64,000 nt of DNA from Vombatus ursinus (GCF_900497805.2 NW_020944355.1:2876305-2940304), one strand, 5' to 3'; positions 35,420-48,139 are shown, counted from the first letter of the stretch. Program-made: numbers and translations. The notes: a model not told the origin generated them from the letters alone.

Positions 35420-36300
35420 ACATATACTGAACTGGAAGTCCACTAGAACTTCTGGGTCCTTTTTATAATGAAGTCACCAACCACATCTCCTCAACCATGT
35501 GATCACACATCTGATTTTCAAAATTTAGAAAGACATTTACACCTATTTAAATTCGATGTTGTTAGAATCAGGCCAATGAATGATCTACATGGACTTTCTC
35601 AGATCCTGAGTCTGTCACTCAACATGTTGGCTATTCTGCCCAGCTAGGTCATGTGCAAACTGGAAAAGTACATCCTTCTAGCCTCTATTTAATTCACTGA
35701 CAAAAATGTTCGATAGAATTGGGCCCTGAAACATTCTATTACTGCCTCCCTGTGTAACATGAGTTCATGAAGCAACATGGGATCCATTTGCTCAACTAGT
35801 TCTGACCTGTCTGTAATATCATACAGAATACATTTCTCTATCTTGTCAACAGAGACCATGATAGCGAGGCAATCCTTTCCTAAAAAACTGGATGCTGTAA
35901 CTATGATATTCACCTAATATATTCATCTAGTAACCTTGTCAAAAATGAAATGCAGTTGGTCTGACATTATCTCTTTTTGAAGAAGGCCATCATGAGCTTA
36001 ACTTCCCTTTCTAAGGGCTTGTAGACCATTTCTTTAAAAATCTTTTCTAATATTTTGCCAAGATTCAAGGCTGAGTTCACTATTTTTCTTGTTAGAAGAC
36101 TCTTCTCCACTTAAAAAAAATCAAGACAATAGTCACTTGCCTCCAATCTGTCCAGCACTTCACCTGTTGTCAGACTTTTTAAAGATTACTTGCCTTCAAC
36201 CATCAAAATCACAAGTTCTTTCCATCCCCTGTAATTTCATTCATTCTCATTAAGTTTCTGAAATTATTTGATGGGTAGTCACTATGTAACTCTTGTATCA
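35420..36300 (-). mobile_element. CR1/L3 LINE reverse-transcriptase segment, minus strand
   Basis: The reverse strand follows the CR1/L3 RT. The + strand shows 'gagtctgtcactcaacatgt', 'tggctattctgcccagctag', 'gacaaaaatgttcgatagaa', 'ttgggccctgaaacattcta', 'atttctctatcttgtcaaca', 'aattttgccaagattcaa'-like text and 'tagtaaccttgtcaaaaatg'. The minus frame at 35,689-35,913 retains VDKIEKCILYD (consensus VDKLEKCGLDD). Decayed. Confidence 0.85.
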
Positions 36301-36329
36301 TATCTTTAGTAACTAACCTCCAGGAGGCC

Positions 36330-36420
36330 AAGGCTGTTTACTTTTGCATATGTATCTGCAGTGACTACCATAATCCTTGATACATAGTAGGCACTTAAAG
36401 ATACTTAATGATTGATTGTT
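36330..36420 (+). mobile_element. L2 3'-end fragment, plus strand
   Basis: 'ccttgatacatagtaggcac', 'ttaatgattgattg'. Confidence 0.7.
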
Positions 36421-36424
36421 TAGC

Positions 36425-37460
36425 TTGGATTTTCAATCTCTGTTAACCATTTTGGTTCTACCCCAATCAGATAAAGAGAACAGTCAGAGGCAGAGCTCTA
36501 CACACCAGTAAATTTGATCATCCAAAAAAAATAAAAAAGACACTGTAATGCATAATGGCATACACGCACACCTGCTACATTTACCGAATTTTGCTTGAGC
36601 AGATATTCAAATGAGTTTGCTTTCCCTGGGCAATGAGCTGACAAAGTAAGTGAGTCAATAGTAATTAAGTACAAATTTTGTACACGTAATAGGAGTTCAG
36701 AGTTTCATATACACTTTTCTTTTGTCATTTTTGGGATACTGAAATACTCATGTCTGTTGTTATTTGTCAAATCTGCACTAAAAAAAAGAATAAAAGAGAA
36801 AGTGACTAGACAAGACTTTTTTTTTTTTTAGAAAGATTTTGAGTTTTGAGCTGGTTTTGAGAATAGGAAGTTCAAACCTAATTGGTAAATAGAGACTATC
36901 TTTCTCTTAGGGGAAAGTGTATGGAAAAGCACTGAGGTCACCAAAGCAACTTGTGTGAAAAGCAGATACATTGGTTTGGCTGAAGGACACCCTAGCCAAG
37001 GAGAAATGGGAATTCAAGATGATCACATCAGGATGCAGGAAGTGAACAGGGAGAAAGCGATGAACTCCATGTGGCAACAGAAGCTTGTTCTAGATTCTGA
37101 AAATCTTCATGAATAATCCACAGGTTAGATAATCAACACTAGTCATTATGCTTCTCTCTGAATTAAGATAAATAATATGGTCAATCAATTTTTGTAGAAT
37201 TAATGCATTTGGGGCACAAATAATGAAGAAGGTAAGAGAAATAATTGCTGGAATGAATTAGGGCCTCAATGTACTCAGCAAATCACAACAGTGAACATGT
37301 TAAAAATAAAAAAAAAAAATTCCACCCCCATACCACTGGGTTATAAGTAAAACTGTAATATGTACATATTGTACTAAAATCATCCCAGTGGTTTAAGATT
37401 ATTACACACTATTTACTACTTTTCCTAATGTACACAATTGCTTTCTTTAAGAGTACCACT
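36425..37460. other. Repeat-poor intronic sequence
   Basis: No recognised gene or repeat; A/T homopolymers of 9-13 bases near 36,780, 36,820 and 37,310. Confidence 0.45.
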
Positions 37461-37464
37461 ACCT

Positions 37465-37735
37465 ACAGGGCAGCTTGTAGTACAGTGGATGGAGGGCTGG
37501 GCTTGGAGTCAGGAGGACCTGATTTCAAATCCAGCCTCACACACTTATTAGCTATGTGACCCTGGGTAAGTCACTTAAGCCTTTTTACTTCAGTTCCTCA
37601 TCTGTCAAACAAGAAGGAAACAGCAAACCGGTCCAGTACCTTTGCCAGGAAAACACCAAACATGGTCACGGAGAGTTGGATGCAACAGAAACAGCTCAAC
37701 AACAACCACCACCACTACCTACATCGTCTAGCGAA
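37465..37735 (+). mobile_element. Mar1-type CORE-SINE, full length, plus strand
   Basis: 'agggcagcttgtagtacagt', 'ggatggagggctgggcttgg', 'agtcaggaggacctgatttc', 'gtgtgaccctgg'-like, 'aaacagcaaaccggtccagt', 'cctttgccaggaaaacacca', 'cacggagagttggatgcaac', ending 'gctcaacaacaac'. The 3' 'ggtcacgaagagttggacacgac' style block is diagnostic. Confidence 0.9.
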
Positions 37736-37739
37736 ATAT

Positions 37740-40425
37740 AGAACCTGTGTCATGAGAACCAGAAATTGGCAAGATACTTTATGAAAAAAGCATTTGCTTC
37801 CTCAGCAAAGCACTATATAATTCATCTGTTAATCTGGAAACAACCCTGCACCTCTCAAGCCAAAGAAAGGTTAGTATGATAAAAACGAAGACCACTTTAT
37901 TGGACACTATGAAGAGAGTTGAGTAGAAATACGAACTGGACCCATAACCATCACTTTGTTATTTTAATTATTTTGCTACCAGACTCAATGACTTGCCTTT
38001 AAATGTTTGTGTTACCCATTGAAACATCTTTTCAAAGAAGAAGTATGAAAAGGATGACATTTAATACAATCAAAATTATGGAGCTCATCAGCTGAAAAGA
38101 GAAAACCCTGCAGAATAACAGAAAACATGGATTTTTTTTTTTAAATGGAGATAGAAATGACAAGTGAGGATGCCCTCTTGAACAATGCAGTTCTAAAATG
38201 TAGGAGACAACTCATAAATACAAAGCCAGTCATGTCTCAGATATGTCACCCTGACAAGCACCATTAAGCAAAAGAGCCTTGTGACTACTGAAAAGCCTGT
38301 AGTTCTCTATCCTTTCATTCTAACACTGGTCTTGAAGAACGACACAATTACAAATAAAATAGCTACATGTGGATCGATTTATGTGGTCTGAGCATCCCTA
38401 TATTATTTAATTGAATAAATATCAATTAATTGACTACTATGTGAATGATTATACCTTTTTTTAGAAGGCTCACTGAAAACATGTGTTAGCACTTACATAT
38501 ATTAAACATAAGAGTAATATGTATGGAGAAATACTGACCAATAATCTTGCATATATGAATGCAAATTAACCCAAAGAATTTTGCTTGCAAATTCCTATCA
38601 GTATAAGCAGAACTGGTCACAAAAAAATTCCTTTAAATTCTTACTTTGCACAAAGCCTCTACTAGACCAACAAGAGATCTATAAAACAAAATCCTTACTT
38701 ACACTGACTGCCTAAAGAGGGGTGAGATAAAAATACCACACACTTCGGTGCAGCTAGTTTTAGATGCCTAAGACTTAGCCTAAGACTTACCAATCTTCAG
38801 AACAAGATATCAATCAGAACAAAAACAGCAGGACAAAACTTATGACATCTGTACTGTAGCTATGATTATCCCTATGTGTAACATGGGGAAACTGAGGTAG
38901 GATATGAACCCAGGAATGTTCCTGTCCCCAAGATGAATGAATACCCTGTGCTCTGCTTCTGGCAGCTTCTTTTCAATTTGAAATGTGAGTTCCTATCCAC
39001 ACATATATGAATGTTCAAATTCAGTTGTAACAAAACCCAGTTTAAAGTTAACATAATTACTGAGATGACATGGAACTGGCCATTACTATCAATTTATACA
39101 TACATAGTGCTCACAATCTAGCAACCTACCTACTAAAAAGTTGTATCTAAATTACACACTGGGGCCTCCAAGTTTTGACACAGCATGTCTTCTAATTATG
39201 GCTAATGTTTAATGAATTACTGCTTACTACCAACAAAAACTTAAGCAGATTCTGGCTTTATCGGTTTTTTTTTTTTTTTAAAGAGGCAACAGTATTGTCA
39301 GCTGTAATTCAAGCATGTACTTAAAAACACCTTAATAAAATCTTTGCCCTTCAATGAACAGTTTTAATTATTTCAAAATATTAAGTATTTTTCACTACCA
39401 ATTGGGACATTTTATACGGTCATTTTCAAAAAGTGTAAATGAAGAGTGGGCAGATCAGTTTGTAAAAGCACTAACATTATTTTAATAAAACTGTATAAAA
39501 TGAGAAGCTATGACGTTAACTGTGGTTCATTTTTTTTACTATTATCAACAACTAGGTGGCAAAACAATTTCAAATTCAATAAAATGACCATTTCTAAACA
39601 CTGCATTTAGTTGTGAAGCAATTACTCTGATATCAAAACTGTGACTAAAGTACTAACTTTTAATGGCATTATTTTGACATTTCATGTCACTTCTTAGGTA
39701 CCAGTCCCAACAAATTTAATTTCTAGATTAAAAACAAAATAGGACAAAATAAGCACACTGCTAGGTGTAGAGCCTGGTACCAATTACAGAACGTGACTGA
39801 CAGATGAACAATTCCATTCTTCTGAATGTCTGTTCCTTTTTAACGGCTTATTGCCAAGGCCAATTGTTTTTTAAAGACTTCTGCTTTGATTAGAACTCTT
39901 ACAAATAGTAATTGATTATAAAACATGTGCCTTTATTTTGTAATTTATATACTCTTGGAAATTATATAACTGATAACTGGCTAACAAAGTACACCCTTCA
40001 AACATTAAAAGTACTAATGAAGGCAGAAGGACTTTGTTAAATAACTAGTCTTGGCAACAGAGGGCTAGAAAGAAACATAACTCATTCAACTGTCAAGCGC
40101 TCGGCATTCATCGAAAATTCTGCTATGTATGTATGCACAACAACAAGCACAAAAGAAATCTGACATAGCACAATGTGTTCTGGCTCAGAAATATGTATAG
40201 GATGTGATGTCCCAAAGATCTAGTATTATGAGCTTTTAAAGCTTACAGGAGCACTGGGTGAAAAGAAGAAACTGTGCAGAACTAGCATGTCGTACCTTCC
40301 AACATGGGGCAGCCCTAGTTCAACATCTGAAGAGTCTGGATGTTCTCATTTAGGAAAAGACACCCTTAATGGGCACAATCAGTTTCTCCATTAGTTATCT
40401 TTATAATCAACGGCCTCCTTGGTCT
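37740..40425. other. 2.7-kb repeat-poor block
   Basis: No LINE or SINE recognised except a doubtful MIR trace at 38,865-38,950 ('aacatggggaaactgaggta'). No exon. Confidence 0.45.
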
Positions 40426-40600
40426 CCTGTCCATTTTCTAGAAAACTCTCTGATCTCAAGTCCATGAAGGACTCTCATCTATTTACCTGTCCATGCTGCA
40501 GACAAATGCGTGACCTCTTGTCTAAAAAGATTCACAGTCTTCTGTCCTTCTCTTCAAACCACTCTGCAGACAGACAATTCTCTTGAACAATTCCCAGGAA
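40426..40600. repeat. Degenerate ~55-60 bp tandem repeat, three copies
   Basis: Copies begin CCTGTCC at 40,426 and 40,486 and CTGTCC at 40,542, each followed by a CTG/CTC-rich stretch and a GACTCT/GACCTC-like word. Divergence is high. Confidence 0.5.
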
Positions 40601-40669
40601 GTCTCACAGGAGGTTATTTTGGATAACTAGGTTTGCAAATCTCTAAAATTGCTATCTACTTCATAGTAG

Positions 40670-40904
40670 TTATCTAAAACTAAGAGCCATTATTATATGT
40701 AATGGGGATAAACAAATGACCTTTCCAGTAAGATCAGGGATAAAGAAAGGAAATCAATTATCACTATTATTATTTTATAAACTGCCAGAAATGAGAGCTA
40801 TATCTTAGATAACATAAGAAAAAGAAATGGAGGATTAAACGCAGGCAAAGAGGAAACAAAATTATCACTTTTGCAGATGATATGATAGTTTATTTAGAGA
40901 ACAT
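40670..40904 (+). mobile_element. Older L1 ORF2 fragment, left part
   Basis: 'attatatgtaatggggataa', 'ctttccagtaagatcaggga', 'gcaaagaggaaacaaaatta', 'cttttgcagatgatatgata' and 'gtttatttagagaaca' follow L1 RT (ADDM and YLENP region). Interrupted by the HAL1-like insertion and resuming at 43,886. Confidence 0.85.
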
Positions 40905-43885
40905 TGGGGGAAGATGCATGGAGACAAGATGGCAGAGAAGAGGCAGGGCCTTGCCTGAGCTCTACCAAAATCTTCTCCAAATAACTTTAAATAATGCCTC
41001 CAAATGAATTCTGGAGCAACAGAACCCAAAGAAGGATGAGGGAAAACAAATCCCCAGCCCAAGACTACTTAGAAAGTCAGCAGTAAAGGTTTTCTGCACT
41101 AGGGTAAGAGGGGCATGCAGTTCAGTGTAGACAGGGTAAGCTGAGCCCCAGCAAACCAGAAGTAGGCCTTGGAGGAGACTGCTTCAGTGATGGCAATGGT
41201 GGCTTCCAGAGCTCTCGGTCCACAGATGGTAAAGGCACAACTGATCAGAAAAATAATGCAGGGGTCCCTTTGCTGGCACCAGGGGCAGGACTCTGTTTTA
41301 CTACCCATATGCTGATCTCAGTAACAGTTCTAGGGTGAGAAGGAGCACTAGCACACCAGAGGTTGGGGCCACAGGCAAACAGGGATCCCGGTCACATTTC
41401 CAGGGCTACGAAGAGGGCCTGTGGTCGCTCAAAGACCACAGCACAGGCCAGGAGAAAAGTAACCACCCCTCCCTTAGATCACACCACCCTGAAAGAACTA
41501 AAAACTTACAGACCTCTAGAATTACCTCTGCAAACAGCAGCACAAAAATATCTGAAGTTTGGGACAGTTTACCTTCTACCCTAAAAGCAGAACCCTACTT
41601 TAACATACAGTTAAAAAGCCAAGAAATAGGCTGGATAAATGAGCAAACAACAACAGCATAAAAAAGATCCTGACCATAGAAAGTTACAAGGGTGACAGGG
41701 AAGATCAAAAAACAAATTCAGAAAAAGAAAACAAAACCAAAACTGCTACATCCAAAACCTCAAATAAAAATGTGAATTGGTGGCAGGCTCAAGAAGAATT
41801 CCTGGAAAAACTGAAAAAGGATTTTCATAATCAAATATGAGAGGCAGAGGAAAAACTAGGAAAAGAAATTAGAGTGATGCAAGAAAATCATGAAAAGAAT
41901 CAACAGTTTGGCAAAGGAGGCACAAAAAATACTGAAGAAAATAACACCTAAAAGAATAGGCCAAATGGTAAAAAGAGGCAGAAAAATCCATTGAAGAATT
42001 CCTTAAGAAACAGGATTGGCCAAATGGAAAAAAAGGTACAAAAATTCAAAGAAGTGAAGAACTCCTTAAAAAGTGAATTGGCCAAATGGAAAATGAGGTA
42101 CGAAAGCTCACTGAAAAAATAATTCCTTAAAAATTAGAATTGGGCAAGTGGAAGCTAATGACATTATGAGACATCAAGAAACAATCAAAATTTTAAAAAT
42201 GAAAAAAAGAAGAAAATGTGAATATCTCATTGGAATAACAACTGACCTGGAAAATAGATCCAGAAGAGATGATTTAAGAATTAGTGGACTACCTGAAAGC
42301 CATGGTCAAAAAAGAGCCTAGACATCATCTTTCAAGAAATTACCAAGGAAAACTGCCCTGATATTCTACTGGAGAGTAAAAAGAGAAAGGAAAAGAATCC
42401 ATTGATGAGCTCCTGAAAGGGATCCTCAAATGAAAACTCAAAGGAATATTATATCCAAATTTCAAAGTTTCTAGGTCAAGAAGAAAATATTGTAAGCAGC
42501 CAGAAAGAAACAATTCAAATGCAATGGAGCCACAGTCAAGATAACACAAGGTGTAGTAGCTTCTACATTAAAGGATCAGGGGGCTTGGAATGTGATATTC
42601 AGGAGAGCAAAAGAGCTAGGATTATAACCAAGAATCAACTACCCAGCAAAACTGAGTACAATCCTTGATGGCGGGGAGGGAGGGTGGACAGGTAGGGGTG
42701 ACAGGGGAAAAGATACTCAATGAAATAGCAGATTTTCAAGCCTTCCTGATGAAAAGACCAGAGCTGAATAGAAAATTTGACTTTCAAATACGAGACTCAA
42801 GGAAAGCATAAAAAGCAAGTTTCTCTGGTAAAGACCTCATTTCTCAAATATATAGAGAAGTAGATCAAATTTATAAAAATAAGAGCCATTCCTCAACTGA
42901 TAAATTGTCAAAGGATATGAACAGGCAGTTTTCAGAAGCAAACAGAACTACCTATATTCATGTGAAAAAATGATCTAAATTACTGATTAGACAAATGGAA
43001 ATTAAAACATCTCTGAGGTACCACCCCACACCTATCAGACTGGCTAATATGACCAAAAAGGAAAATGAGAAATGCTGAAGGGGATGTAGGAAAATTGAGA
43101 CACTAATGCATTGTTGGTGAAGTTGTATACTGAGTCAGCCATTCTGGAGAGCAATCTGGAACCATGCTCAAAGGGCTATAAAACCATGCACACCCTTTGA
43201 CCCAGCAATGCCACCATTAGGTCTGTATCCTAAACAGATAAAAAAAAACCAAAAAGGAAAAAAAACCTATATCTCCAAAAATATTTATAGCAGCTTTTTT
43301 TGTAGTAGCAAAGAATTAGAAATTGAGGTGATGCCCATCAACTGGGGAATAGCTGAATAAGTTATGGTACATGATTGTGATGGAATACTATTATGCTATA
43401 GGAAACGATGAGCAGAACAGCTTCGAAAAACCTGGAAAGACTTACATGAACTGATGCAAAGTGAAATGAGCAGAACCAGGAGAACACTGTACACAGTAAC
43501 AGCAATACTGTATGATGATCAACTGTGAATTACTTAGCTATTCTCAGCAATATAATGATCCAAGATAATTCTGAAGGACTTATGAAGAAAAATGCTATTC
43601 ATCTCCTCAGAAAGAACTGTTGGAATCTGAATGTAGATCGAAACATATTTTTTTTAGTTTATTTTTCTTGGGGTTTTTTTTTTTTGGTCTATGTTTTTTC
43701 ACAGCATGACTAACATGGAAATAGGTTTTGCATGATTACACATGTATATATCAAATTATTTGCCTTCTCAATGAAGGGGGAAGAAAAAGGGAGGGAGAGA
43801 ATTTGGGACTAAACATTTTAAAAAAAGAACGTTAAAATTGTTTTTACATGTAATAGGAGAAAATAAAATATTAAATAGCTACAAA
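40905..43885 (+). mobile_element. HAL1-like L1: 5' UTR, ORF1, 3' region, most of ORF2 absent
   Basis: About 3.0 kb. 5' UTR from 'gggggaagatgcatggagac' and 'aagatggcagagaagaggca' through 'ttgctggcaccaggggcagg' to 41,638; decayed ORF1 from ATGAGCAAACAACAACAG at 41,639 to about 42,812, including 'gacctggaaaatagatccag' and 'agaccagagctgaatagaaa'. After the ORF1 end (FDFQ..DSRKA) it passes to the far C-terminal ORF2 and 3' UTR ('ggtaccaccccacacctatc', 'ctttgacccagcaatgccac', 'actggggaatagctgaataa', 'gatgatcaactgtgaattac') and ends 'taaaatattaaat'. A full L1 would be about 6 kb. Confidence 0.88.
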
Positions 43886-44115
43886 AGAGAATCTCAGAAA
43901 GTCAGTTAACAATTAATTGAAACAATAACTTTAGCAAAATTGCAGGAAACTGCCAGTACAAGAATGTGTTTTGCTTGAATATGCATATAGGTTACCAGGG
44001 TTTTCTTTTCTTTTCTTTTCTTTTTTTTTCTTTTTCAATGTGGTGGTGATGAGGGAGGGAGATAGAGAAGGTAGATTTTTATTAATTGAAAAAATAAAAT
44101 TAAATTTAAAAAAGC
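43886..44115 (+). mobile_element. Older L1, right part and 3' end
   Basis: Continuation of the L1 at 40,670-40,904: 'agagaatctcagaaagtcag', 'gaaacaataactttagcaaa', 'attgcaggaaactgcc', then a jump to the 3' UTR 'tgcttgaatatgcatatagg' and the T/C-rich 44,001-44,035 stretch. Internally deleted. Confidence 0.85.
44001..44035. repeat. (TTTTC)n
   Basis: About 6 interrupted TTTTC units in the L1 3' UTR. Confidence 0.9.
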
Positions 44116-44609
44116 TTAAAAATTGCTGTCCACTTTAAATGCATCCTAGAATGCCGCTTGAAGAGATAATTACCCAGAGAAAATTCATTATCTCCTTGAA
44201 TTCAAAGTTCTAGAAAAATTTCCCAAATTAGGTAACTAAAATGGTACTAAATTACCTCTCTGTCAAAATGAAGTGAAGGAGAAGAAAATCATGCTTGAAT
44301 ATTCATCCAAGTCCGGGATATAGCTCAGTGATTTAGTCAACCCACAATGAAATTTTCTTGCCAAGCAGGTTCAGCATCAAGTTTGTGGTGAAATATAAGG
44401 TCTTCTACTTCTCTGGAACCAACTGCTTTATAAGTAGGAATCAACAGAAGTAAGCTGAGGACTTATTTACAAGATACCCCTTTCAAAAAAATTTCAAGAG
44501 TCACACAAGACTGCATGGGTCACGAGCATGGCTTGGTATGACAAGGACCCCAGATTTTACAAATATTGGTTCTTTCTTTACAACTCCAATCATAAGCTCT
44601 CTTGCCTTA

Positions 44610-44895
44610 ATAATAATAATAATAATAACGATGATAGCTAACATTTATATAGCACTTACTGTGTGCTAGGCACTGTGTTAAGTGCTTTACAATTATTTTC
44701 TCGACTGACCCTCGCAACACGCCTGGGAGGGAGGTATTTTTTGTCACCAATTTACAGAGAAGGAAACTGAAGAAAAAAGAAGTTAAGGGACTTGCCAAAG
44801 TCACATAGTGAGCAGATATCTGAGGCCTAATTTGAACTCAGATCTTCCTAACAACAGGCCCTATGCTCTTTCCACTGTACTGCCTAGCTACAGCT
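44610..44895 (-). mobile_element. Marsupial MIR, minus strand, full length
   Basis: 'taataataataataacgatg', 'agcacttactgtgtgctagg', 'cactgtgttaagtgctttac', 'tttacagagaaggaaactga', 'gaactcagatcttcctaaca', 'ctttccactgtactgcctag'. Confidence 0.9.
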
Positions 44896-45044
44896 ATAGC
44901 TAAAAAGTCTTAACCTTCTGGTAATGAGTTTCCTGAATTTGCTTATGGCTAAAAGACTACCTCATTACTAAGATGCGACTTCAGCCTTTCCAAATTTTCC
45001 AACACTTTTCTGACCCTGCCCCACCCCCATGCTTAACTTTTAAT

Positions 45045-45545
45045 TGAAGTCAGTCAGTAAACATTTGTAAGCAGCTACTATGTACCAAGTGTTGTGCTAA
45101 GTTCTGGGGACATAAAGAAAGGCAGTAGATAGTCCTTGCTCTGAAGGAGCTCACAGTCTAATGGGGGACACAACATACAAACAGCTATGTACAAACAAGC
45201 TATAGCCGAGAAAAATTGGGGATAATAAAGAGAGGAAGCACCAGGATTATGGGGGATTGGGAAAGGCTTCCTATAAAATGGGGAATTTTAGTTAAGACTT
45301 GAAAGAAGCCAGGGAAATCAGTAGCTACAGATGAAGAAGGAAAACATAACAGCTATGGGGAACAGTCAATGAAAATGCCTGGAGTCAGGAGATGGAACAG
45401 CAAAGAGGCCAGTGTCACTGGATTGCAGAGTATGTGGATGGGAAAGGGGTATAAGGTGCAAGAAGACTGGAAAGGAAGGGAGGAGGTAGGTTATGAAGTG
45501 CTTTGAATATCAGGATATACTGATTTAATTCAGGGAGTTCCATCT
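45045..45545 (-). mobile_element. L2 LINE 3' end, minus strand
   Basis: 'aagcagctactatgtaccaa', 'gtgttgtgctaagttctggg', 'gaaggagctcacagtctaat', 'gggattgggaaaggcttcct', 'aagaagactggaaaggaagg', 'gaagtgctttgaatatcag'. About 500 bp, good agreement with the 3.7-kb copy. Confidence 0.88.
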
Positions 45546-45689
45546 TGATCTGCATAGAATTTCTCTACCTCACAGTTTATATGTGTGTATATATGTGTGT
45601 GTATGTGCATGAAAGAGAGAGAGAAAGAGAGAGGGTGTCTGACACTGCACTAGCGAGTGTTATGTGTCTGAGGCCAGATTTAAATAATG

Positions 45690-45840
45690 TAATTTTTTTT
45701 AAGGCAATTGGGGTTAAGTGACTTGCCCAGGGTCACACAGCTAGTAAGTGTCAAGTGTTTGGTACGAGGCCGGATTTGAACTCAGGTCCTCCTGACTTCA
45801 GGGCCAGTGCACTATCCACTGTGCCACCCAGCTGCCCTAA
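45690..45840 (-). mobile_element. WSINE-type SINE, minus strand, young copy
   Basis: T-tract (reverse of A tail), 'aattggggttaagtgacttg', 'cccagggtcacacagctagt', 'gaactcaggtcctcctgact', 'atccactgtgccacccagct', 'gccct'. It sits next to an older SINE scrap at 45,655-45,685 ('tgtctgaggccagattt'). Confidence 0.9.
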
Positions 45841-45844
45841 ATCA

Positions 45845-47810
45845 CAATTTCTAAATCAAAGAATGAGTACTCTATGATGAAAAGTTTAGCACCTTCTCTT
45901 CAGTTAAGTCTCTAGGAAGAACGTAAAGGGGATAATTTTTTTTAAAATTGCTTATTTAAGGAAATTCATAATACCTCAAAAGAGGTATTAATTTTCTGTA
46001 GCAGTCACATAAATTCATGCTGAACTCTTTGCATCCCTATTATGACATAAGATGCCAACTGGGAAATAGTAAATGGCACTGGTGCTCTAAAATGCATGGT
46101 GAAAAAAGGCTCTTCACAAAGTACTGATCCAAAGCTTAAGTGAATTCCAATCCTTCTCCAGATTTTCTACGTTTAAAGACAACCGAGGGTTATAGAGAGG
46201 TATGTAGAAAAGCATCTGCATCCTTCCTCTGGCCAGAATTGTCTCCTTGTTCGCCTTCCCCAAACATCTGAGTGCCAAGTATGCACACCTATTTCAATCT
46301 CACGTGGCTGGGTGCAGACCAACACAGCAATAAAATCCCAAAGGGAAAGATGTGTACAAGGACTGCTATGGAGTAAAAAGACGCTAGGAAAAAGAGTTAC
46401 AGCAGAAATCAAACTAAGAAAAAAAGATAATCCTTATTCAGTGGAACCTTCTAATTTTTGACAAAAAAAAAAAAAAAACCCACCTCCAAATCAATAAGGT
46501 GTTTGCCATGCCCACTGTGACTTCAAAGTGACATGAACATGCCAGAGTAAATGAGAAGACCTTCTTTGTGTTAAATAAAAAGGAACTTAGAGCCCTTTTC
46601 AGGATTGTGTTTAAATATAATTTTTTAAATCTAATTTTAACTACCACCAGAAAAAAAGGACATTTCCGTACACGAAATAGAATAGGAAAAGATGATTTTA
46701 TATGAAAACATGAATCTCTGTTACATACAGATGGCTTTTTTTTAAAGTATCTAATAAATTCAACATGTTCCTTTCAAAGCTCTCCTGCTTGTATGTTGCT
46801 TTCTGAACTTCTCTATGCGTTTTTCAAAAATGCTTCAATGACACTCTTTTCTTCCTTTCTTTGGGCAACCCTATCTATAGTTAGCTCCCCTCTTGCTCCT
46901 AAATTCCCCTCTCAATAAAGAAAAAACCATAACCTTTGAAAGAAATAAACATAGTTAAGCAAAACAACTCCACATATTTCCCATGTCTTTTTTAGGAACT
47001 TATAAGAAAAAAGAAAACAAAGAAGATAGTATGTTTGCTTTCTCTAAGACTGAGGATTCACTTGCTTTTCATTAAAAACAAATTTCAGATTAACCAGGAA
47101 AAATCTTTAAACTGTCCAAAGTACAAGCTTTGGCCAGACATACAGCAGCCACTTTTTCCACTGTATTTCTCATCCCTTTCTTCCTTCCCACTGGAGGAGA
47201 AATGCATGTGCACAGCATTCAGAGAAAACTTAGGAGATCACTGTGCCAAAGACTTACTAGCCAGAGCACTCAGTTACCTGGCCCTCTTCAGCTGATGATG
47301 ATAGTCTGGACATCTGTTCCCCTCCATTAGCACACATAACTGACAGGAGTGATATTCAGGGCATAAATGCTCAACTTCAACAAAGACATAGCTATCCACA
47401 TGGAGAACCAACTGTGAAAGCCATGAACAAAATCACAGCAAAAGCTGGAAAATTTTTTCCAATTGGGTTGGACATAGGCTTTATTCTCATTAGTTAAATG
47501 TCTATTTGTTAACATTGGTCACTCTCCAGAAAGTAACCCTGCAATGTATAAAACATATGTCCAAGTGATGTGCTCCAACCAAAGAAACTGATGTCATTTT
47601 TCACCAATCATCTTATCTCTTCAGAGTTTAGGAAGAAATAAACATCATCAAACAATTAAGTGAAAGTGACATGACAGTATCAAAATTACATTTGAGGTTC
47701 ATTGTAGGTAACGTTCTCTGATCAAGAAAAGCTAAACAAAAAAAAAAAAAAAGACTTACTCTGTCCCTTGGAATGACAAAGCAAAATGATTTATTTGGTT
47801 ATTTTTTATA
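45845..47810. other. Repeat-poor intronic sequence
   Basis: No recognised gene or repeat other than A tracts at 46,463 and 47,737. Confidence 0.45.
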
Positions 47811-47814
47811 TATC

Positions 47815-47950
47815 TATAGTACAGTGAAAAGAGCTTTGGATATGAAGTCAGAGAATATGTACCTATGACCCCTGACCAAGTCACTTTAACCTCTCTAGAG
47901 CTGAGTTCCCCTCACGTCCATTCCAGCTCCAAATCTATGATCTTATGAAT
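47815..47950 (+). mobile_element. THER1-type SINE, internally deleted, plus strand
   Basis: 'tacagtgaaaagagctttgg', 'cctgaccaagtcactttaac', 'ctctctagagctgagttccc', then 'ccattccagctccaaatcta', 'tgatcttatga', the family's 3' end. Confidence 0.75.
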
Positions 47951-48139
47951 ACGTACATGATATGAGGTTTCTGTACCTTAATCAGACAAAATGAAAAAGT
48001 GAAACTTCTTGGATGACACTCAATATTTATTAACAACAAAATTATAGTGAGTAAAAAAGTGTTTTAGATCTGGAAATACACTCCTCTACTACAGATAAAG
48101 AAAACAGAAGAATTCTTTCCACCCATCACAACTGCAGAA

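Noticed and set aside
35689-35913. 74-codon minus-strand frame as a possible host exon
   Set aside because: It aligns in order with the CR1/L3 reverse transcriptase (VDKIEKC...), so it is LINE sequence.
44314-44380. tRNA-like sequence with a good A box (TAGCTCAGTGA) and a partial B box (GGTTCAGCATC)
   Set aside because: Acceptor and T stems do not pair. Probably chance or an old tRNA/SINE scrap, not a gene.
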